Below are positions 1-6,836 of a DNA stretch of 7,097 bases, piece after piece. Position numbers and translations under genes: made by a program. How positions within the stretch are numbered: position 1 is the stretch's first letter; each line of letters starts with the position of its first letter. The stretch comes from Kuafuiihalomonas sp964477875. GTDB taxonomy: Bacteria > Myxococcota > Kuafuiibacteriia > Kuafuiibacteriales > Kuafuiibacteriaceae. Under the pieces are notes generated by a model, which saw only the letters and a list, made by a program, of their open reading frames with translations, searched no databases and was not told where the DNA came from. Location of the stretch: the NCBI GenBank assembly GCA_964477875.1, contig CAYZFR010000201.1, positions 1 through 7,097 on the forward strand. The letters run 5' to 3'.

Positions 1-1046
1 AGCGGCAAGCCGGCGGGCCGGTGGACTACGCCGTCTCCCATGCCGGTGAGCGCGCCTTCCCCCGGACCTTCCAGCTGTTGGGCGAGGGCGGCGTGCTGAC
101 CTTCTTCGGCGCCTCCTCGGGCTATCGCTTCTCCTTCGTGGGCAAGAAGGGCGTTGCCTCCACCCGGGACATGTTCCTTCGCGCAAGGCTTCGTGCCGGG
201 GGCTCCGTGCTCATCATGTACGGGCCGGGGGCGGTGGACGGCATCGTCGACCCGGTCGCGATCGAGGCGATCGAGCTCGCGATCGATCTCGGAGCCCGGA
301 CGGTGGTCCTGACCGACACCGGCTCTCAGCGGGAGTTCGTCACCTCGCTCGGCTTCGGGGGCAGTTTCAGCGGCGTAGTGAGCGTGGAGGAGATCAAGCG
401 AAAGCTGGGCCGAGACTTCGATCCCCCGGGTCCCTTCCCGCCGCTGCCGAGCGCCTTCTCGGAGTCGGTGGCCTTCAAGGAGGCGGTCCGGGCCTTCAGC
501 GACCGCACCCTCAAGCCGGTCGGCTCGGCGATCGCTCGCCACCTGCGGACCCAGCTCGACAAGCGCGGTCTGCCGGACGTGGTCTTCGAGCGGGCAGGGA
601 GAGACAGCCTGGCCCTGTCCAGCGCCCTCGTGAAGCCGAACGTCGGGCGCGTCGTCTACTCGGAAGAGATGGCAGGCGCTCGCTTCAGCTTCTATGCGCC
701 CCAGGTGTGGATGCGGCAGCGACGCATCTTGATGCCGAGCGCCGAGATCCGGGGGACCCACCTCAACACGGCCCGGGAGTTCAGCGAGATGCAGGAGAAG
801 ATCGCCTCCGGCCTCACCGACGTCGTCAGTCCGACCTTCGTTCCGATGGAGGAGGTGGCCGAAGCGCACCAAGCCATGTGGGAGAACCGACAAGCCGGCG
901 CCACCTACGTGGCCGTTCACGCCCTGCCTCGAGCGGGCTTGAAGACGAAGGACGATCTCTACCGGGCGTGGGCGATACGGGACGCCGAGCGGCAGGGCAA
1001 AGAGGTACGTCGGATCGACACCGGCTCGGCGGGAGCGCTCACGTGA
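1..1046 (+). CDS. pcs: propionyl-CoA synthase, C-terminal acryloyl-CoA reductase part (5' partial)
   Basis: Open from the left edge (first full codon at 3) to TGA at 1044-1046, so only the last ~347 residues are present. Full propionyl-CoA synthases are about 1,800 residues: CoA ligase, enoyl-CoA hydratase, then an MDR-type NADPH-dependent acryloyl-CoA reductase. The visible part is this last domain. Segments I recognise from Chloroflexus Pcs are PVDYAVSHAGERAFPR near the left edge, FYAPQVWMRQRRILMP (about nt 690-740), and the MDR-type tail EAHQAMWENRQAGATYV (about nt 861-911). The complete enzyme converts 3-hydroxypropionate, ATP, CoA and NADPH to propionyl-CoA in the cytoplasm. The GTG at 21 is not the real start, because the homology runs through it from upstream. 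The stop overlaps the mcr start, implying one operon. The family call rests on remembered homologues; a crotonyl-CoA reductase-like stand-alone enzyme is the main alternative, made unlikely by the mcr neighbour. Confidence 0.9.
   Translation, partial: RQAGGPVDYAVSHAGERAFPRTFQLLGEGGVLTFFGASSGYRFSFVGKKGVASTRDMFLRARLRAGGSVLIMYGPGAVDGIVDPVAIEAIELAIDLGARTVVLTDTGSQREFVTSLGFGGSFSGVVSVEEIKRKLGRDFDPPGPFPPLPSAFSESVAFKEAVRAFSDRTLKPVGSAIARHLRTQLDKRGLPDVVFERAGRDSLALSSALVKPNVGRVVYSEEMAGARFSFYAPQVWMRQRRILMPSAEIRGTHLNTAREFSEMQEKIASGLTDVVSPTFVPMEEVAEAHQAMWENRQAGATYVAVHALPRAGLKTKDDLYRAWAIRDAERQGKEVRRIDTGSAGALT
1031..1035 (+). promoter_or_regulatory. ribosome binding site of mcr inside the pcs 3' end
   Basis: GGGAG lies 7 bases before the GTG at 1043, still inside the pcs reading frame. 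It supports GTG 1043 as the mcr start, and with the four-base GTGA overlap (1043-1046) suggests translational coupling of pcs and mcr. Confidence 0.55.
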
Positions 1047-4000
1047 GTCGGCCGGGCAGACTCGACGGGGCGGCCGTCATCCTCACCGGGGCGGCGGGAA
1101 ACATCGGCCGGCACATCAGCGTTCAGCTTCTGAGCGAGGGCGCGCGGATATTGATGACTGGGCGCAACGAAGACAAGCTTCGCGCCTTCGTCGAGGAGAT
1201 GGCGGGGCGCGGCTTCGCGCGTGAGGCGATGGTGCCCTTCGCCGCCGACTCCGCCGAACCGGAGGCCTGCCGCGCCGCGGTGAGCAAGGCGCAGGAGGCC
1301 TTCGGTGGCTTGGACGTTCTGGTGAACAACGCCGGCGGCGCCGGGCCCAAGCGACCGCTGGAAGAGATTCCGTTCACCGACGCTGACAAGGCCGCCTTCG
1401 GCGAGAGCGAGACCATGCTCGACTCGGTTCGCAATCTGCTCGGCGGACCCTGGAACATGGCCCGCGCCGCCGCACCCGTGCTCCGGCCGGGGGGCGCCAT
1501 CATCAACGTCTCGACGATCTTCTCCCGGACGTCCTACTACGGGCGGCTCCCCTACGTCGTGCCGAAGTCGGGGCTCAACGCCCTCTCCTTGGCCCTCGCC
1601 CGAGAGCTCGGGGTCGGTGGACGTGGCATTCGCGTCAACACCGTCTTCCCGGGCCCTATCGAGTCGGAGCGCATCAACAGCGTCTTCAAGGCGATGGACG
1701 AGCTGCAGAGCCTGGAGCCGGGAACGACCTCCTCTCACTTCAAGGAGATCATGACGGTGGAGCGGGCCGACGCCGAGGGCAAGATGGCTTTCCGCTACCC
1801 GACCCCGGACGACGTCGCGTCCACGATCCTCTGGCTGTCCAGTCGAGAGTCTGCCGCCTTCTCGGGTCACAGCTTCGAGGTGACGAACGGGATGCAGGTG
1901 CCCGCCCAGAGCCGCTCCAAGCTGGTGAGCTGGCCCGATAAGCGCCTCGTCGATCTACGGGACAAGGTCGTGCTCGTGCTCGGGGGCCGTGACCTGGACG
2001 AGGCCTTCGCCTTCATGGAGAAGCACCAGGCCCACGGCGCCCACGTGGTGATGGCCTTTCGGGCCATCGACACCCTGGAGATGGCCCGGTCCCGGCTGCA
2101 GGGGCGGCGGGTACCGCCCACGCCGCTGTTGCTGCTGAACCCGCTCCGCAGAGAGAACGTTGAGCGCTCGATGCAGTTCGTCTCCGATCAGTACGGGCGC
2201 CTCGACGGCGTGATCGTCCTCCCGGCTCGCCGCTACCAAGACTACGAGCTCGCCACCGCCAGCGACGCCGACGCCGAGATGTTCCTCAGGGACGAAATCG
2301 TCGGACCGGTCGCGCTGTCTTCGGCGGTGGCCAAGCTGATCCGGGACTGGGAGAGCATGACGGAGCCGCCTGCGATCACCTTCGTCACCAACGCCGACGA
2401 CGGTCAGGGCAATCCACTCAACGACGTCAACCGCGCCGCGGTGGAGGAGCTCATTCGCGTCTGGCGCTACGAAGAAGAGCAGGACGTTCGGGCCGGAAAG
2501 CGACGCTGGAGCTGCATGCCGAACCAGCTCGTGCGCTTCACCAACGACGAGCCCGACAACCTGGCTTTCTCGGCATCGTGGGCCGCCACCCTGACGAACC
2601 GGGTGCGTCGGATGGACTCGATCAATCTCTTCGTCCCCGAGCAGATCGAGCGGGCGACGGGCAAGTCCGCGGATCCGGTCTCGATCCAGCGGGTGCTACT
2701 GGGCCTTCACCAGGGTAAGAACGTCGTCATCACCGGGGGCAGCGTGGGTATCGGCTTCCAGCTGGGCCGATACCTCGCCATCGCCGGGGCTCGCGTGCTC
2801 CTGGCCGCTCGAAATCCGGAGCGACTGGAGCAGGCGCGGGCGGCCATCGCCGGCGAGCTGCGGAAGATCGGCTACCCCGAGCCCGAGAAGCGCATCATGG
2901 TCCTCGCCGGCGTGGACGTCGGCGAGGAGTCTTCGCTGCAGCGGCTGCACGACTACTCGATGGAGATCTTCTCCGGGGTCGACATCCTGGTGAACAACGC
3001 CGGCATCGCGGGGGCGGAGGAGATGGTCGTCGACATGGGTCTGGAGGACTGGAATCGGACCATGGAGGCGAACCTGATCTCGAACTACTCGCTGATCCGA
3101 AAGTACGCGCCGGCCATGAAGGTTCGGAAGACCGGACACATCCTCAACGTGTCCAGNNNNNNNNNNNNNNNNNNNNNNNNNNNNNNNNNNNNNNNNNNNN
3201 NNNNNNNNNNNNNNNNNNNNNNNNNNNNNNNNNNNNNNNNNNNNNNNNNNNNNNNNGTGTCCAGCTATTTCGGGGGGGAGAAGTACCTGGCCGTCGCCTA
3301 CCCGAATCGCTCCGACTACTCGGTGTCAAAGGCCGGGCAGCGGGCCCTGTCCGAGATCCTCTCCCGGCACTTGGGTCCCGAGATACAGATCAACACCCTC
3401 GCGCCCGGTCCAGTGGACGGGCAGCGGCTTCGAGGTACGCCGGACTCGCCGGGGCTATTCCAACGCAGAGGTCTCCTCATCCTGGAGAACAAGCGGCTCA
3501 ACCTTCTTCACGCCACCTTCCTCGAGTCCCTCGAAGAGGGGCTGGAGGCAAAGGCGCTCCTGGAGCGACTGGCGGTCAACGAGCTGGAGAAAATCGATGG
3601 CTCGGGCTCCAAGGCGCTGTCGAGGACCCTGGACGGGATCCGTAAGGGGCGCTCCACCGCCGCTTCCGCCCGCTTCCTGATGGGGGCGGGGCTGGCCCCG
3701 AAGCTGGTGGGCCGCTTGGTCGGGGGAGGTCTCGTCAGCGCCGAGGAGGGGAGACGCTTCGTGGAACAGCTGGTCGGGGCGCCGGAGCCCTTCTTCGACT
3801 CCGACGACGTCGAAAAGGAGGCGGCCAAGGTCGAGCAGGGCATCGTGAACCGCCTCCATCTGAAGACCATGCCGACCGACGAGCAGGTGGCGGTGTCGAC
3901 CGTATTCTCTCTCGCCGACGAGATCGTCTCCGGCGAGACTTTCCATCCTTCGGGCGGGCTGAAGTTCGAGCGCTCCGTCACCGAGGGCGAGCTGATGATC

Positions 4001-4759
4001 AAGCCGGGGCCTGTTCACCTCGCGCAGCTGGCGGGGAAGAACGTGGTCTTGGTGGGCGAAGAGATGAAGGAGGAGCTGCTCTCCTTGTGTGACGCCTTCA
4101 GCGATCTCGGCGCGGCCCGGGTCCAGGTGCTCACCCGTGACCCCGATACGGCCATGGAGATCGAGAGACGGGCTCAACGCATGGAGGGGGTCGAGCTGGC
4201 GGCCCGGGCCATCGGCCACGACATCGAGGGTGGACTCCTGGGCTGCAAGGCCGAGATGGGTCGAGTGGACGTGGTGGTCAGCGCGCCTTTCCCGCGGCTG
4301 CCCATGAACGCCCTCACCGCCGACTCGGTGATGAGCTGGGAGCGGGTGCTGTCTCGGGACGAGTTCGCGGGGGTGATCGAGGACCAGCTGACCCATCATT
4401 TCCGGGTGGCGCGGCTCGCCGCGCTGTGGGAACGCTGCCAGCTGGTCTTGGTCACGCCCGACACCTCCCGGGCCTCGACCCGAGAGGAGTTCGCGCTCGC
4501 CCTCTTCATCAAGAACTCGCTCCACGCCTTCACCGTCACCTTGGGCGTCGAGAGCGAGCGCCTGCCGACCGTTCCGGCCGTCAACCAGGTTCAGCTCACC
4601 CGACGGGCCCGAACCGAAGAGCCGGGCAACGACGCCGAGGTGAAAGAGGAAATGGACCGCTTCGTCGCCGCCGTCCTCCAGTGCTCGCTCCCCGCCCCGA
4701 GCCCGAAAGAGAGCCGCTACCTGGCCCGGATCTACCGCGGCAACGCGGTCACCGTGTAG
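1043..4759 (+). CDS. mcr: bifunctional malonyl-CoA reductase (3-hydroxypropionate forming)
   Basis: Reduces malonyl-CoA to malonate semialdehyde and then to 3-hydroxypropionate with two NADPH. In Chloroflexus the C-terminal half does the first step and the N-terminal half the second. Start GTG 1043 gives a protein whose N-terminus aligns with Chloroflexus Mcr; the frame is open back to 707, but that stretch is a pcs shadow. N-half: nucleotide-binding TGAAGNIG (15-22), NNAG (95-98), NVS (155-157), catalytic Y171-x3-K175, then a degenerate second SDR domain. C-half: TGGSVGIG (564-571), NNAG (651-654), NVSSYF at the gap, catalytic Y-x3-K at nt 3317-3331, GETFHPSGG, and the characteristic end RIYRGNAVTV. 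As printed it has 1,238 codons including 34 unknown ones; removing the artefactual gap gives about 1,202 residues, close to the ~1,220 of Chloroflexus Mcr. The frame is intact on both sides of the gap. Confidence 0.95.
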   Translation: MSRPGRLDGAAVILTGAAGNIGRHISVQLLSEGARILMTGRNEDKLRAFVEEMAGRGFAREAMVPFAADSAEPEACRAAVSKAQEAFGGLDVLVNNAGGAGPKRPLEEIPFTDADKAAFGESETMLDSVRNLLGGPWNMARAAAPVLRPGGAIINVSTIFSRTSYYGRLPYVVPKSGLNALSLALARELGVGGRGIRVNTVFPGPIESERINSVFKAMDELQSLEPGTTSSHFKEIMTVERADAEGKMAFRYPTPDDVASTILWLSSRESAAFSGHSFEVTNGMQVPAQSRSKLVSWPDKRLVDLRDKVVLVLGGRDLDEAFAFMEKHQAHGAHVVMAFRAIDTLEMARSRLQGRRVPPTPLLLLNPLRRENVERSMQFVSDQYGRLDGVIVLPARRYQDYELATASDADAEMFLRDEIVGPVALSSAVAKLIRDWESMTEPPAITFVTNADDGQGNPLNDVNRAAVEELIRVWRYEEEQDVRAGKRRWSCMPNQLVRFTNDEPDNLAFSASWAATLTNRVRRMDSINLFVPEQIERATGKSADPVSIQRVLLGLHQGKNVVITGGSVGIGFQLGRYLAIAGARVLLAARNPERLEQARAAIAGELRKIGYPEPEKRIMVLAGVDVGEESSLQRLHDYSMEIFSGVDILVNNAGIAGAEEMVVDMGLEDWNRTMEANLISNYSLIRKYAPAMKVRKTGHILNVSXXXXXXXXXXXXXXXXXXXXXXXXXXXXXXXXXXVSSYFGGEKYLAVAYPNRSDYSVSKAGQRALSEILSRHLGPEIQINTLAPGPVDGQRLRGTPDSPGLFQRRGLLILENKRLNLLHATFLESLEEGLEAKALLERLAVNELEKIDGSGSKALSRTLDGIRKGRSTAASARFLMGAGLAPKLVGRLVGGGLVSAEEGRRFVEQLVGAPEPFFDSDDVEKEAAKVEQGIVNRLHLKTMPTDEQVAVSTVFSLADEIVSGETFHPSGGLKFERSVTEGELMIKPGPVHLAQLAGKNVVLVGEEMKEELLSLCDAFSDLGAARVQVLTRDPDTAMEIERRAQRMEGVELAARAIGHDIEGGLLGCKAEMGRVDVVVSAPFPRLPMNALTADSVMSWERVLSRDEFAGVIEDQLTHHFRVARLAALWERCQLVLVTPDTSRASTREEFALALFIKNSLHAFTVTLGVESERLPTVPAVNQVQLTRRARTEEPGNDAEVKEEMDRFVAAVLQCSLPAPSPKESRYLARIYRGNAVTV
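3157..3256. other. 100-N assembly gap inside mcr
   Basis: Exactly 100 Ns, the conventional placeholder for a gap of unknown size. The bases on the left (3149-3156) and right (3257-3264) are the same octamer, GTGTCCAG. Merging these copies removes 108 bases (36 codons) and yields ILNVSSYFGGEK, the motif expected at this place in malonyl-CoA reductases. The gap therefore most likely hides no sequence: two contigs overlapping by 8 bases were left unjoined. Confidence 0.93.
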
Positions 4760-4792
4760 TGCTGGAAAAACGGCTCCACCCGTCTGGCCGGC
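4759..4792 (+). repeat. short direct repeat, copy 1 (after mcr stop)
   Basis: This 34-base element starts on the last base of the mcr stop codon and is repeated as 32 bases at 5518-5549. Shared blocks are GTGCTG, a run of A, ACGGCT and CACCCGTCTGGC. Differences are two extra bases (a G and an A) around the A run and two C/T changes. ACGG (4770-4773) can pair with CCGT (4780-4783) around a six-base loop. On the opposite strand this hairpin is followed by TTTT, a weak terminator-like look. Function unknown. Confidence 0.7.
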
Positions 4793-4838
4793 CCGACTGG
4801 CTGGACGAGACGAGCCCGGCCTCTGTAGGGCCTCCGTC

Positions 4839-5513
4839 GTGATCACCGCGTCGGTGGCTGGCCTCTTGGCCGGCGTCCTCCATGTGTTGCTCGGGCCAGA
4901 CCATCTGGCGGCCGTTCTGCCCTTTGCTGTCTCCAGGCCAGCGGCAAGCGCCCGGATCGGTCTGTCCTGGGGGGTGGGTCATGGCCTGGGCGTCGTCGTC
5001 CTGGGCGGGGCGCTGCTCCTGTTCCGAGGCGCCTTCGACCTCGAAGCCGTTTCGGCCAGCGCCGAGACCTTGGTCGGCTTTCTCCTGGTCGGGCTCGGGG
5101 TCTGGGCGATTTGGCGCAGTCGTCTCTTCGTGGTGCACGCCCATGGGCACGCTCATGAGGAGGCCGACGATGCCCACGTCCATCTCCACATCCACGTAGG
5201 AGACGAGACGGTCGACGATCCCCGTCACGCCATTCTGGGCAAGCACGGACAGCACCACCACTCGACCCTCGGCCTTGGCTTCGTGCACGGCGTCGCTGGC
5301 ATGGGGCACTTCGTCGCCGCCAGCCCGATCGCCGCGATGGGGCTGAGCCTCGGGGCAGCCTATCTGGCGAGCTACCTGCTCGGCGGCATGGCGGCCATGA
5401 CCGCTTTCGCCCTCGGCGCCGGCTCCCTCGTCCGTCGTCCCGCCTGGATCCCGCGCAGCGTGGCCCTCACCGGCGGCCTCTCCATCCTCGTGGGCGGCTA
5501 CTGGATCCTCTAG
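4839..5513 (+). CDS. NicO/UreH-like nickel/cobalt transporter family membrane protein
   Basis: A 224-residue hydrophobic protein, probably a divalent-metal (nickel or cobalt) transporter in the inner membrane. TM1 (about 5-30) carries HVLLGPDHLAAV (15-26), resembling the His/Asp metal signature of NicO/NiCoT proteins. TM2 has WGVGHGLG (44-51), with further helices near 52-62 and 78-92. A loop (about 100-141) holds 13 histidines, including HAHGHAH and HVHLHIH, a probable metal-binding segment. The second half repeats the theme with GFVHGVAGMGH (147-157), then helices near 165-195 and 205-224. GTG 4839 is the first usable start in the frame, with TAGGG (4826-4830) as a modest ribosome site. It follows mcr by 79 bases on the same strand and may be cotranscribed. 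The metal cannot be read from the sequence: export (RcnA-like) and uptake are both possible. Family call good, substrate uncertain. Confidence 0.75.
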   Translation: MITASVAGLLAGVLHVLLGPDHLAAVLPFAVSRPAASARIGLSWGVGHGLGVVVLGGALLLFRGAFDLEAVSASAETLVGFLLVGLGVWAIWRSRLFVVHAHGHAHEEADDAHVHLHIHVGDETVDDPRHAILGKHGQHHHSTLGLGFVHGVAGMGHFVAASPIAAMGLSLGAAYLASYLLGGMAAMTAFALGAGSLVRRPAWIPRSVALTGGLSILVGGYWIL

Positions 5514-5517
5514 GGGG

Positions 5518-5549
5518 GTGCTGAAAACGGCTTCACCCGTCTGGCTGGC
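5518..5549 (+). repeat. short direct repeat, copy 2 (after transporter stop)
   Basis: 32-base near-identical partner of the element at 4759-4792, beginning 5 bases after the TAG at 5511-5513. ACGG (5527-5530) can pair with CCGT (5537-5540). The base changes relative to copy 1 fall outside this stem. It lies about 35 bases upstream of the Fur box. Confidence 0.7.
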
Positions 5550-5584
5550 GGTTCTTTGAAAAAGGGGCTTGATTTCCTCGGGAC

Positions 5585-5599
5585 TGAGAATCATTCTCA
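5585..5599. promoter_or_regulatory. Fur box upstream of bfd-bfr
   Basis: TGAGAATCATTCTCA is a perfect 7-1-7 palindrome, the form of Fur site common in Proteobacteria, ending 8 bases before the bfd ATG. The following genes are iron-storage genes, which suits iron-responsive control by Fur. A TTGATT (5569-5574) could be a -35 element with a -10 overlapping the right half of the box (CATTCT, 5592-5597). This promoter is weak by eye and is inference. The direction of control (repression or activation) cannot be read. Confidence 0.85.
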
Positions 5600-5607
5600 A
5601 TTTCAGA

Positions 5608-5868
5608 ATGGTCGTGTGTTCGTGCAAGGCGGTTTCCGACGTCGAGATTCGGGAGGCCGTCGCCGGTGGGGCCCAGACAGTGGGCCAAGTGCGGAGGGCC
5701 TGCGGAGCCTCCTCTTGCTGCGGCGGATGCCGGCCGCTGGTGGCCGAGATCATGGAAGAGGAGCTGGTGGCGCTGGAGCGCAAGGTCCTTTCTTTCCGCG
5801 ACGCGCCCGCTGCCGAACAGCCGCTTGCCGAGAGCACGCGCGTTGCGCTCGCCGCCCAGCAGGGCTAA
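5608..5868 (+). CDS. bfd: bacterioferritin-associated ferredoxin (BFD-like [2Fe-2S] protein)
   Basis: An 86-residue protein with the Bfd [2Fe-2S] cysteine pattern: C4-x-C6 at the start (VVCSCKAVSD) and C38-x2-C41 in SSCCGGC, close to E. coli Bfd spacing. In characterised systems Bfd docks on bacterioferritin and passes electrons to the heme so that stored iron is reduced and released. The bfr gene starts 12 bases downstream, fitting an operon. E. coli Bfd is 64 residues; the extra ~20 here are a variable Ala/Glu-rich tail. ATG 5608 is chosen because it places the first cysteine at residue 4, as in the family. It has no clear ribosome site, so it may be nearly leaderless. A TTG at 5569 would add 13 residues encoded through the Fur box and is less likely. 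Confidence 0.9.
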   Translation: MVVCSCKAVSDVEIREAVAGGAQTVGQVRRACGASSCCGGCRPLVAEIMEEELVALERKVLSFRDAPAAEQPLAESTRVALAAQQG

Positions 5869-5880
5869 AGCTCGCGCCCT

Positions 5881-6360
5881 ATGAAGGGCGATCCACAGAT
5901 CATCGAGGTCCTGAACGACTGCCTCACCGGCGAACTCACCGCCGTGAACCAGTACTGGCTTCACGGCCGGATGTGCGAGAACTGGGGTTACGAGCGGCTC
6001 TGGAAAAAGCTTCGCCACGAGTCCATCGACGAAATGAAGCACGCGGACGAGCTCATCGCCCGCATCCTGTACTTCGACGGCCACCCGAATCTTCAGCGGC
6101 TCAGCACCCTGACCATCGGCCAGACGGTCCAGGAGCAGCTCGAGCTGGACCTCCAGGTCGAGTACAAGGCCGTCGAGCGGCTCAACGCGGGCATCGAGCT
6201 GGCCCGTTCCAAAGGCGACCACGGGACCCGCTCCCTCCTCGAAGCCATTCTCGTGTCCGAGGAGCACCACGTGGATTGGCTGGAGGCGCAGCTCGACCAA
6301 ATCAAGCAGATGGGCATCGAGAACTACCTCGCCCTGCAGGTCAAAGCCGACGAAGACTGA
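5881..6360 (+). CDS. bfr: bacterioferritin
   Basis: A 159-residue heme-containing ferritin that forms a 24-subunit iron-storage shell in the cytoplasm. It oxidises Fe(II) at a di-iron centre and stores the mineral. Every ferroxidase ligand is at its standard position: E18, E51, H54, E94, E127 and H130. M52, the axial ligand of the inter-subunit heme, is also present. The length matches the family (about 158). The ATG at 5881 gives the canonical start (MKGDPQIIEVLN); the only nearby ribosome-site candidate, AAAG at 5867-5870, is weak. It follows bfd by 12 bases and likely shares its Fur-controlled promoter. The gene is complete: the TGA at 6358-6360 comes at the usual C-terminus, right before the ccoN remnant begins. 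Confidence 0.97.
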   Translation: MKGDPQIIEVLNDCLTGELTAVNQYWLHGRMCENWGYERLWKKLRHESIDEMKHADELIARILYFDGHPNLQRLSTLTIGQTVQEQLELDLQVEYKAVERLNAGIELARSKGDHGTRSLLEAILVSEEHHVDWLEAQLDQIKQMGIENYLALQVKADED

Positions 6361-6361
6361 G

Positions 6362-6836
6362 GCGGGCGTCTACTACTCGAGCCAGCGGCTCCTGAAGGCG
6401 CGGATGTTCAGCGACAAGCTGTTCAAACATCCACATGTGGGGGTGGCAGCTCATCATCATCGCCGCTGCCATCACGCTGCCCCTCGGCATCACCCAGTCG
6501 AAGGAGTATGCGGAGCTGGAGTGGCCCATCGACATCGCGGTGGCCGCCATCTGGCTCGTCTTCGCGGTCAACTTCTTCGGCACCATCGCCAAGCGCCGAG
6601 AGCGCCACATGTACGTGGCGATCTGATTCTACATCGCGACCATCGTCGCCATCACCATTCTCTACGTCCTCAACAACCTCGCCCTGCCGGTCTTCGCCTC
6701 CAAGAGCTACAGCTTCTTGCCCAAGGCGGCGGAGCGGCCGGTCTTCTCGTACCGGCTGTCCATCCTTCACTCCTGGTCCCTCGTCTTCATCTACATCGGG
6801 GCCGGACCTCACCACCTGCACTACACGGACTGGACC
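6362..6836 (+). pseudogene. ccoN: ccoN (cbb3 cytochrome oxidase subunit I) fragment, degraded
   Basis: Recognisable CcoN sequence with at least four lesions. (1) It starts mid-protein, right after the bfr stop, with VYYSSQRLLKARMFSDKLFK in frame 2. (2) The frame shifts near 6428-6434 to frame 3, which continues WGWQLIIIAAAITLPLG and SKEYAELEWPIDI. (3) TGA at 6624-6626 replaces the Trp expected in YVAIWFYIATI. (4) After KSYS at 6713, about 33 residues are missing before FLPKAAERPVFSYRL. This in-frame loss includes the WYGHNAV region, which holds the CuB ligand His cross-linked to Tyr in cbb3 oxidases. The remaining CuB His pair is visible in GPHHLHYT (6810-6815), preceded by Gly where Trp is usual. 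The similarity ends near HYTDWT. No functional oxidase can be made from this as printed. The short ORF 6435-6626 should not be annotated as a separate gene. Confidence 0.88.

Noticed and set aside
255..290. Cluster of CGATCG palindromes
   Set aside because: Encodes an Ala/Ile/Glu/Leu helix (VAIEAIELAIDLG) in the pcs frame; codon choice explains the repetition.
707..1042. N-terminal extension of the mcr frame back to 707
   Set aside because: Out-of-frame reading of pcs. Mcr homology begins right at GTG 1043, which has a ribosome site.
959..1870. Minus-strand ORF of 303 codons
   Set aside because: Shadow of the pcs end and the first Mcr SDR domain; no recognisable domain.
4786..4821. GGCCGG/CCGGCC inverted repeat as an mcr terminator
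   Set aside because: Six-base stem with a 24-base loop and no following T run; common by chance at this GC.
3455..4846. Minus-strand ORF of 463 codons
   Set aside because: It lies wholly opposite mcr, whose protein is recognisable throughout. Its translation is a low-complexity Gly/Arg/Leu/His shadow typical of high-GC DNA.
4749..5837. Minus-strand ORF of 362 codons
   Set aside because: Opposite the transporter and bfd genes. The His/Asp/Gly-rich translation reflects the complement of the histidine loop and matches no family I know.
5533..6300. Minus-strand ORF of 255 codons
   Set aside because: Opposite bfd and bfr, both of which keep all their metal-ligand residues on the + strand.
5556..6395. 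Plus-strand ORF of 279 codons
   Set aside because: An alternative frame over bfd and bfr with an Arg/Pro/Ala-rich translation; clearly a shadow.
6435..6626. A 63-residue small membrane protein gene
   Set aside because: It is internal CcoN sequence cut by a frameshift and a stop, and is better called part of the pseudogene.
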